The notes under the pieces are model-generated. The model was given only the letters and a program-made list of their open reading frames with translations. It did not search any database and was not told where the DNA came from. From NCBI GenBank assembly GCA_036939975.1, contig JALLPB010000865.1, positions 1-12,422 on the forward strand: a stretch of DNA of 12,422 nt, in the 5' to 3' direction. Source of the DNA: Cyclostephanos tholiformis. Its lineage: Eukaryota; Bacillariophyta; Thalassiosirophyceae; Thalassiosirales; Thalassiosiraceae. The translations under genes and the position numbers were made by a program. Below are positions 6,985-12,422 of the stretch, piece by piece (the first letter of the stretch is position 1; each line of letters begins with the position of its first letter).

Positions 6985-8511
6985 ATGAAGTCCCGGGGAA
7001 TGGACATCTTCCGTCCCCTCGCCGTGGCCTCCTCCGCGGCGTCAATCTTCCGTCGCGGCAACAACAACATCGGCGGCAGCAACGGCAGTGGCGGCGGGGG
7101 GAAGCAGCGGAGCAAGCCGCGGTCGAGAGACCCCCCGACGCCCCGTGGCAACAGGGCTGACGATGACGGCCTCGTAGTCGTCGTCGCCTCCGACTCCGAC
7201 GAGGGGGAGGGGGAGGAGTACCGCCGCATCGGCAGGTCGACTCCAATCGTCGGTGGCGCTAGCTCCGGCGGGACAAGTGGTGGCGAGAATAGGGCGGTGC
7301 ACCTACTGTCGTCGTCGTTGTCATCGTCGTCGTCGAATTCCGACGAGTGCGCCGGCAGCCGCTACTACAAGATCCAGTTAGTGCCCAAGACATGGAGGGA
7401 GAAGAATGACGGCAGCTCCGGCCAGATGATCGCGACTGTCTTGGTCACCGACGAGAATGAGGAGGAAGTCCAGCTCACCGCCGGCGACGACTCAAGCGTG
7501 CAGCTCACTCCCTGTCACAATGAGCGCATCAGGGTCGCCAGCGATCGCGAGGCGCAGGAGGATGTGGATGACGATGACGACGACGTCTTCGTTGCTCGTC
7601 TTGCCACCGAGAAATACTTGAGGGGCGGCATAGCCCTCGCCGCTCCGGTCGTATCGCCTTCGTCCGACCACGACTGCCATCATCGCGACGACGTCAGCTA
7701 CGACGCGGCGGCGGAGCAAGAGGTGGACATCACGGGCGTGGTCATGCACTCGTCGCCTTCATCTTACCCTTCTACGTCCACGTCCACGGAAGAGGAGGGA
7801 GGACGAAGACGGAGACAACAACAGATGCAACGGGGGCGGCAGAGGTGGACTGTCACCGACGACGGCACCATCGTGGCGATGCCGCCGTCGCCCAGCCATG
7901 TCTCGTCTATGGCCTCCGACTTTTCGAGTCATCGACTCTCCTCGCACATCCTCGCCAAGAATATGAATGCGAGGGTGGTGGAATCGTCGGCATTATCGTC
8001 CTATTCGCCGCGCCCATCATCGCCCCCCCCGGAGTTGGTCAGGTCCGTCAGCGCTTGCTCGTCAACTTCCTCCTCGTCCTCTCCCTCCATGGACGATATG
8101 AGAGGCGACGCCGGGCAACGTTCGTTGGCGTCCTCTCGACGTCCCAAAACGCCGTCCCCCCCCCCGCCCATCGTCACCCTTGCCTCCGTATCCCTCGAGA
8201 GTCCTCCTCGAATGACTCGCTCCTTCGACCCCGCGAGCCTCTTTCGCGACTCCGACACCGATCGAACGTCGTCGTACGGGTCGGACGATCAGAATCGCGG
8301 CAGCAAGAGGAAGAAGTCGAGGACCGCACGACCCGTGGTAGGTCCCACCAGCGCGCCGCGCGCCGCGTCGCCGTCGCCGTCCTGCGGCGATTCACGGTAC
8401 AATTTCCTGTCGCACGTGCTGGACGCATTCAGCCTCAACGGGTTCGGGTGCTGCCGTCATTCCGACGGCGATGGGGACGTTCGACTTATGAGCGGCGGCA
8501 TCTGCGCTTGA
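6985..8511 (+). CDS. Hypothetical Ser/Pro/Asp-rich, mostly disordered protein, 508 aa
   Basis: An intact ORF of 508 codons starts at the first ATG after an in-frame stop at 6862-6864. I recognise no family. Most of it looks intrinsically disordered: a Gly/Asn/Ser stretch at about 25-40, acidic patches near 58-78, Ser runs at 109-117 and 361-366, six Asp at 195-200, four Arg at 274-277, and many Ser-Pro or Thr-Pro sites (51-53, 341-348, 389-394). The basic patch K-R-K-K at 441-444 could be a nuclear localisation signal. The most fold-like parts are residues 127-165 (Y-Y-K-I-Q-L-V-P-K onward) and the C-terminal segment 472-490 (Y-N-F-L-S-H-V-L-D-A-F-S-L), followed by a Cys pair. Codon use is strongly GC-rich, unlike its flanks. 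A nuclear or phosphorylated regulatory protein is only a guess. Confidence 0.7.
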   Translation: MKSRGMDIFRPLAVASSAASIFRRGNNNIGGSNGSGGGGKQRSKPRSRDPPTPRGNRADDDGLVVVVASDSDEGEGEEYRRIGRSTPIVGGASSGGTSGGENRAVHLLSSSLSSSSSNSDECAGSRYYKIQLVPKTWREKNDGSSGQMIATVLVTDENEEEVQLTAGDDSSVQLTPCHNERIRVASDREAQEDVDDDDDDVFVARLATEKYLRGGIALAAPVVSPSSDHDCHHRDDVSYDAAAEQEVDITGVVMHSSPSSYPSTSTSTEEEGGRRRRQQQMQRGRQRWTVTDDGTIVAMPPSPSHVSSMASDFSSHRLSSHILAKNMNARVVESSALSSYSPRPSSPPPELVRSVSACSSTSSSSSPSMDDMRGDAGQRSLASSRRPKTPSPPPPIVTLASVSLESPPRMTRSFDPASLFRDSDTDRTSSYGSDDQNRGSKRKKSRTARPVVGPTSAPRAASPSPSCGDSRYNFLSHVLDAFSLNGFGCCRHSDGDGDVRLMSGGICA

Positions 8512-9494
8512 GGAATGGGCGCGCACTTGCTCCCTTTCAAGTTGGAGGAATGAGAATGGGAGGTAATTGGATCGAGAATGAGGAGCAAGTATGATAAGAA
8601 AAACGAGAATACGAACGAAAGAGATGTGGCTTATTTTGATGTCGGCCCACGGAAATACTCGTCTACGTATTTCCGTCCATGTGCTTCATGGGGGGATCAG
8701 ATAATCTCCTTTTTCCCGTTGAAGAGTGATTTATTCTCAGCCAGAAAAGATTCATCCGATGTCTACCTTTGAGTACATGTCCTTTATGGTCTTTTGGGGT
8801 AATGAAACTTAGTGTGTAGAGGGTAAAATGAAGGACTATGTAGAATAGTAAATGACCCAATAATAAGCATGAAGGTTTTCATTGGGTGTAGTGGGTGTCT
8901 TGTGTTGTTGGAGAACCGAAGATAAATTACATCGATGGGCTGACGTTCGGTGTTAGGTTTGATCCGCAGGATTGTTCTTTCTTTGTGTCAATGGACAACC
9001 ATTATGCTTCGTTTCTTTTGCGAGGTTGCTGGATATAATATGGACAACAGTAAATTTATTTCACATAAGACTGACATGCATGTTAAATTGATACTTGCAG
9101 CCCATCGCTAGAGGTAACGAGAGTAAGATCCGGTTGAGCGCGAAAACCCACGATTTATCTGCGTTGGTATGACATTAAGTTCAATGTTATGCCTGTCAAG
9201 GTGACTGACTGAATCATCTGATCTAATTTATACTGCAAAAGTACTCTGCCAACACATATATAATTATTCACCGTGGGCAGCCACCAGCAGGAATGCAAAT
9301 CTGACATACCCCAAGGCAAAGAATTGTCCGCCTTGAAATATACATATGTGTTCGTCATTCTTTTTGATTCACCTCCATCTTTCGGGCTCACCATGGCAAA
9401 TCTTAGCAAACAAACAAACGAGACGACATCTGATCGACGATCCTCTTATCCCTCGCCCCCCTGGTTTTTCATCACTCCCTATCCCGACCCCCAT
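8512..9494. other. Shared 3' intergenic region of two converging genes
   Basis: This lies downstream of both the 6985-8511 gene (plus strand) and the V-ATPase G gene (minus strand), so it should carry both 3' untranslated regions. No recognisable ORF is present. A minus-strand AATAAA hexamer at 9060-9055 could serve the V-ATPase gene, though it is 435 bases past the stop codon. A hairpin at 8649-8676 and one TATGTAGA motif at 8837 lie on the side of the plus-strand gene. Confidence 0.6.
8649..8676 (+). other. Stem-loop in probable 3' UTR of the 6985 gene
   Basis: A perfect 10-base-pair stem, acggaaatac with gtatttccgt, closes an 8-base loop at 8659-8666. It starts 138 bases after the stop codon. 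It might stabilise the mRNA or mark 3' end processing; neither is shown by the sequence. Confidence 0.45.
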
Positions 9495-10435
9495 TTACTG
9501 TCCGTACAACTTCTGTGTGGACCGGATCCTCGCAGTCGGCACGTCCAGGCTGACTTCGCAGCACTTGGAAAGCAGAACGTCCACGGCCGCCTGGGCATTC
9601 TTGGAAAATTGGCCCTGCATGCTGAGGATGTCGGCGGCGGTGTCTGCACGGAGTTTCGCGGAAGATTCGCCCCCGACGGATCCTAGAGGAGGAAATATAT
9701 TATTGAGCATCATATTTTTCGAGAGACGGCACAAAGCGGGACGAAGGCACGTTTCCCGTTTAGGACGGGCGTCTAATCTAAAGAGTCGCGGACGTCGAAA
9801 CGTTAAAAGAGAAAGAGAGAGGGGGGCGAAATTACTCACCGTTGCCGGCGGAAGAAGCGTCGAAGGCGGCCTGCTGCTCGAGCCTGTAGGAGGCGATGAG
9901 GGCGTCGGCATCGGCCTGTGCCTGTTTCATGCGATCGCCGCGAGCTGTGACGAACCGAGCGAATATGCGCGTCGTCGACGTCGTCATCGAGTTCCGACAT
10001 TTGCGAAAAAAGGGACGCAGAGGAGGGTGAGTTGAGTTAGGTAAATTCTGCAATGTCGGAGAATGAATCAAGGAGAGCGCGCCCCCCCCCGTCAGCCCAG
10101 CCCTGCCTGGTCGCCGCTGGGGAGGGGGGCTCTCATCTCAGGCCAGCGAGTCGCGATTCCATAATTCTCGAGGCGATGTCCGTGGGAGTGTGAGGGGCGA
10201 CATCTCTTCGCCCCAGGCTGCGTGCGAGGCGGCGAGTCGCCAAAAATGGATTCCCCTCCCCCCACCCCGATCACGCGTCGCACACCACCCGCCCCCATAT
10301 TATATGCATATTATATTGAACGGAATCGAAAGACTCAGGAGTTAATGAGAACTGACCTATTCTAGCCTCCGCCACGATCTGGGATGCTCGATTTTCCGCG
10401 GCCATAAGCTCCGCAATTCCCGATCCGCTGTTCAT
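9495..10435 (-). CDS. VMA10: V-type proton ATPase subunit G (V1 peripheral stalk), three exons
   Basis: Subunit G pairs with subunit E as a coiled-coil peripheral stalk linking the V1 and V0 sectors of the proton pump that acidifies vacuoles and endosomes. Exons on the minus strand are 10435-10357, 9944-9840 and 9682-9495. Both introns (10356-9945, 9839-9683) are GT-AG and phase 1. The spliced product is 123 residues, close to the usual 110-120. The family signature is clear: G-I-A-E-L-M-A-A-E at about 6-14, then A-S-Q-I-V-A-E-A-R, then R-M-K-Q-A-Q-A-D-A-D at about 31-40, and a long Ala/Lys/Gln-rich helical run. An upstream in-frame ATG at 10660 is not used here because it would add 75 hydrophobic and Pro-rich residues before the conserved N-terminus. 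The gene is head to head with the cyclophilin gene. The family call is firm; exon edges are by eye. Confidence 0.92.
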
Positions 10436-10880
10436 GTTGTTGTTTTTTCGGGGGAAGTGGACGTTTATGTAACTACCACAAAAAAATAACTGCGCAATTA
10501 AAAAAATAAAATAGGTAGGTGTATCTAAGAGAAGAGGTGGAGGAGGAGATAGAGGAAAGAGAAAAAATAAATATCTTCCCTTTATTTGGCGAGACCCGGT
10601 ATTGATATCCCATGTGGTGTACTCTAATAAAAAGGGAGGATTTTCTGCAGGGAGATTCATGATAGATACACCGCGTACGAGACTTCAGAGAGTACCATGA
10701 GAAAAATAGTTAGTCGGAGTAGCGCCGAAAACGTGTGCTCTAAAAAAAAAGATCCAAAAAACAAATTGGTGATTGTTGACCACAGAGATATGGTATGAGC
10801 CACAAAAAATCTAAGGAGGGCGACTCGGGGACAAATATTAATATTTCATATTAGGTAGTCTTGATTCTCTCCGTTATACC
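10436..10880. promoter_or_regulatory. Divergent intergenic region between V-ATPase G and cyclophilin
   Basis: The two start codons point away from each other, 445 bases apart, so this stretch must hold both promoters and both 5' leaders. It is AT-rich, with TATA-like stretches near the cyclophilin (attaatatttcatatt, about 10838-10853) and A/T runs near the V-ATPase start. No named transcription factor site is recognised. Confidence 0.55.
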
Positions 10881-12231
10881 ATGTAAGTTTTTCGTCGAAC
10901 ACGAGCGAACGCGCAATAATATGGCAATAGATGTCTATCTGTTGCCGCCTACGGGGACAGAGAGTGGAGGTGGGAGAGTTGGATGTGTACCACAACAATA
11001 TGGAGACGGATGTCCTGGAGGGGCTGAAGAATACGATGCCGATAACAACGCCCTCAACTCAATCGCGTGCTGCCAGACATATTTCTTTTGCCCCCCCCGC
11101 CCCCCCTACCGCACAAAAGTGATTTCACCTAAACACCTCCCTCCTCCTTTCCTCCGAATATACTCGCCATCTGACCCTAAACCCGAACCGCCTCCACCCC
11201 ACGATGTGCCCTCGTCGTGGTCAACGAATACGAACAGGTCTAAATCCCAGTGCTTCTTCGACATCACCATCGGCGGCAAGCCCGCCGGAAGGATCGTCAT
11301 GGAACTCCGCGGCGACGTCGTCCCGAAGACAGCTGAAAACTTTCGCGCCCTCTGCACCGGTGAGTTTTTCTCTCTCCTTCTACTATCTCCCCCCCCCCCC
11401 TCCCCCTCCCCCTCGCCCCACTTCTCACCACCGTTCGCCATCCGTCGTTGAATTGAAATTACAGGCGAGAAGGGATTCGGCTTCCAAGGATCGTCCTTCC
11501 ACCGAGTCATACCGGGATTCATGTGCCAGGGTGGGGACTTCACGAATCACAACGGAACGGGAGGAAAGAGCATCTACGGTAACAAGTTCGCGGACGAGAA
11601 CTTCGTGCTGAAGCACACGGGTCCAGGCATTCTCAGGTGAGACCTCGAGCCGTGCTATTTTTTTTTCGGAGAGTTCTTTCAGCGCGGCGCAGGTCAGGAA
11701 AGTGGAATGATTGATCCATGAGAAATAACATGAGGATGATTGCTGCCGAAGCATTGAATCGAAGGCGGAGCGAAACTTCCCCCTCTCCAACTTTTCGCTA
11801 ACTTCAACCGTCGCATCACACTTCATTTTTTTTTTCCAGCATGGCAAACGCCGGACCCAACACCAATGGTAGTCAGGTACGTGACCAATATTGGGCGCAA
11901 CACGATATCATGTCATGTCCATCACAATAACATCTACGAATCCAACTGATCACTCACGTCCAACCTATTCGCGCCCCAACCTCGTTGCACATAAACATGA
12001 TGCATAAATTGGTTGGTTATGCACCACAGTTCTTCCTCTGCACCTCTGTGACCTCTTGACGTAGTGTTCGGATCTGTCGTCCAAGGCATGGACGTTGTCA
12101 AGACAATCGAATCTTACGGATCATCTCAAAGTGGTGCCACCAAGGCCCCCATTGTCATTGCTGCATGCGGACAGCTTCCTAAAGCTTACTTCATGAGTGC
12201 ATTTATTCATGGAGATTCTCTCGGGGCCTAA
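10881..12231 (+). CDS. PPIA: Cyclophilin A-type peptidyl-prolyl cis-trans isomerase, five exons, reading frame broken in the last
   Basis: Cyclophilins catalyse cis-trans isomerisation of Xaa-Pro bonds. Exons are 10881-10882 (AT only), 11238-11359, 11465-11636, 11840-11876 and 12030-12231, all joined by GT-AG introns. The N-terminus becomes [10 protein letters not shown]. Numbering matches human cyclophilin A exactly: R55, F60, M61, Q63, A101 and F113 are present in [13 protein letters not shown] and [14 protein letters not shown]. After T119-S120 the frame hits TGA at codon 121 (12057-12059). The family sequence resumes one frame over at 12064 (V-F-G-S-V-V-Q-G) and runs to TAA at 12229-12231. 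The gap fits loss of 14 bases covering W121, L122 and part of H126. Intact, it would have 182 residues with an unusual C-terminal tail of about 17 after A-C-G-Q-L. As read it makes 120. No signal peptide is seen, so it is probably cytosolic. Confidence 0.9.
10883..11237 (+). other. Intron splitting the cyclophilin start codon
   Basis: The donor gtaagt follows the bases AT (10881-10882) and the acceptor aacag precedes G (11238), so splicing creates ATG-TCT-AAA-TCC-CAG-TGC-TTC-TTC. The intron is 355 bases, with a C/T-rich 3' half containing two long C runs (about 11091-11106). Without splicing, ATG is followed at once by TAA. The only in-frame ATG upstream of the conserved exon is at 10921, which would add about 106 residues of low-complexity sequence. 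Confidence 0.75.
12045..12066 (+). other. Frame lesion in the cyclophilin active-site exon (apparent 14-base deletion)
   Basis: Between F-F-L-C-T (ending 12044) and V-F-G (starting 12064) there are 19 bases, where the family needs 33. The sequence acctcttg|acgtagtg fits a single deletion at 12058/12059 that removed the last base of codon 121, codons 122-125 and the first base of codon 126. It creates TGA at codon 121. All other splice sites and codons are intact, so the event is recent, allelic or artefactual. Confidence 0.8.
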
Positions 12232-12347
12232 GATGAATATTATTTGTCCTGGTTTGGCTCATTGATCTTCATAAAAATAAGAGAAAATCAGTTACAAGAT
12301 TAACATCAATTTTATGCATTGGGTAGCATCACACTTCAATTTTTATA

Positions 12348-12397
12348 GGGTTAGGGTTAGGGTTAGAGGTTAGGGTTAGGGTTAGGGTTAGGGTTAG
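12348..12397 (+). repeat. Telomere-type TTAGGG tract
   Basis: Six perfect TTAGGG units (12351-12362 and 12370-12393) are interrupted by one TTAGAGG variant (12363-12369), with partial units at both ends. The G-rich strand reads towards the right edge, the orientation expected if a chromosome end lies on that side. Unique sequence follows (12398-12422), so this is either an interstitial tract or the inner edge of a subtelomere. It begins 117 bases after the cyclophilin stop codon and may lie in its 3' UTR. Confidence 0.9.
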
Positions 12398-12422
12398 AAG
12401 GGTGTTCCCAGGCAGGTTGGGG

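Noticed and set aside
7845..8594. 249-codon ORF overlapping the orphan gene in another frame
   Set aside because: It is Arg-rich in the way expected from a shifted reading of a GC-rich Ser/Pro/Asp coding sequence, and it has no recognisable domain. I treat it as a shadow frame.
8900..9000. T-loop-like ggtttgatccgc suggesting a tRNA
   Set aside because: No acceptor stem, D-arm or anticodon arm can be drawn around it.
9273..10035. Plus-strand ORFs of 137 and 229 codons across the V-ATPase locus
   Set aside because: They are antisense to the clearly conserved exons of V-ATPase G and cross its introns.
10436..10660. 75-residue N-terminal extension of V-ATPase subunit G from the ATG at 10660
   Set aside because: Subunit G begins only a few residues before G-I-A-E-L. 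The extension is hydrophobic and Pro-rich and lies in the expected promoter and leader region.
10861..11359. Cyclophilin read as starting far upstream in the same open frame
   Set aside because: The frame is open, but its first codon at 10861 is TTG and the first ATG is at 10921. The extra 106-126 residues are low-complexity and Pro-rich, unlike the family, while the split-start model gives exact family length.
12045..12063. A 17-base intron (gtgacc to gtag) that might rescue the cyclophilin frame
   Set aside because: It is far too short for a spliceosomal intron, and removing it still leaves the wrong frame and no W-L-D-G-K-H block.
1..12422. CRISPR array, rRNA or bacterial-type operon
   Set aside because: No regularly spaced identical repeats, no rRNA-like sequence and no tightly packed co-directional genes were seen. 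The introns show the window is eukaryotic.

Overview
This is a piece of a eukaryotic nuclear genome. Two conserved housekeeping genes are split by short GT-AG introns, coding stretches are GC-rich, spacers are AT-rich, and a short TTAGGG telomere-type tract lies at the right edge. The mix of short introns, compact divergent genes and TTAGGG suggests a protist or alga, perhaps a stramenopile such as a diatom. The taxon is a weak inference.

Layout. Positions 1 to about 5790 are AT-rich and hold no gene I recognise. They hold repeats and foldback structures: a palindromic repeat (5-133), a roughly 101-base higher-order tandem repeat (855-1043), a GACACY microsatellite (1105-1166), a possible 500-base MITE (1195-1694), two adjacent hairpins (2256-2327), a converging inverted duplication with a matching 15-codon exon-like core in each arm (3622-3824 and 4466-4652), and a hairpin between those arms (4243-4300). 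Positions 5798-6453 look like the frame-broken remains of an acidic, repeat-containing protein gene. Positions 6985-8511 hold one long intact ORF for a Ser-, Pro- and Asp-rich protein of unknown function, with three E2F-like sites 320-515 bases upstream. Positions 8512-9494 are the shared 3' side of that gene and the next one.

The right end is gene-dense. A three-exon V-ATPase subunit G gene runs on the minus strand (10435 to 9495). A cyclophilin A-type peptidyl-prolyl isomerase runs on the plus strand (10881 to 12231). The two are head to head with 445 bases between start codons, so they may share a promoter region. I see no functional link between them beyond both being housekeeping genes.

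Two points in the cyclophilin deserve most attention. First, its start codon appears to be split by an intron (AT|G), and the unspliced message would read ATG-TAA. This model puts every catalytic residue at exactly the human cyclophilin A number. Second, the last exon lacks 14 bases precisely where W121, L122 and part of H126 should be encoded, and this makes a stop at codon 121. The gene is therefore a recent pseudogene, a broken allele, or carries an assembly error. No CRISPR array, tRNA, rRNA, complete autonomous transposon or clearly new multi-gene system was found.
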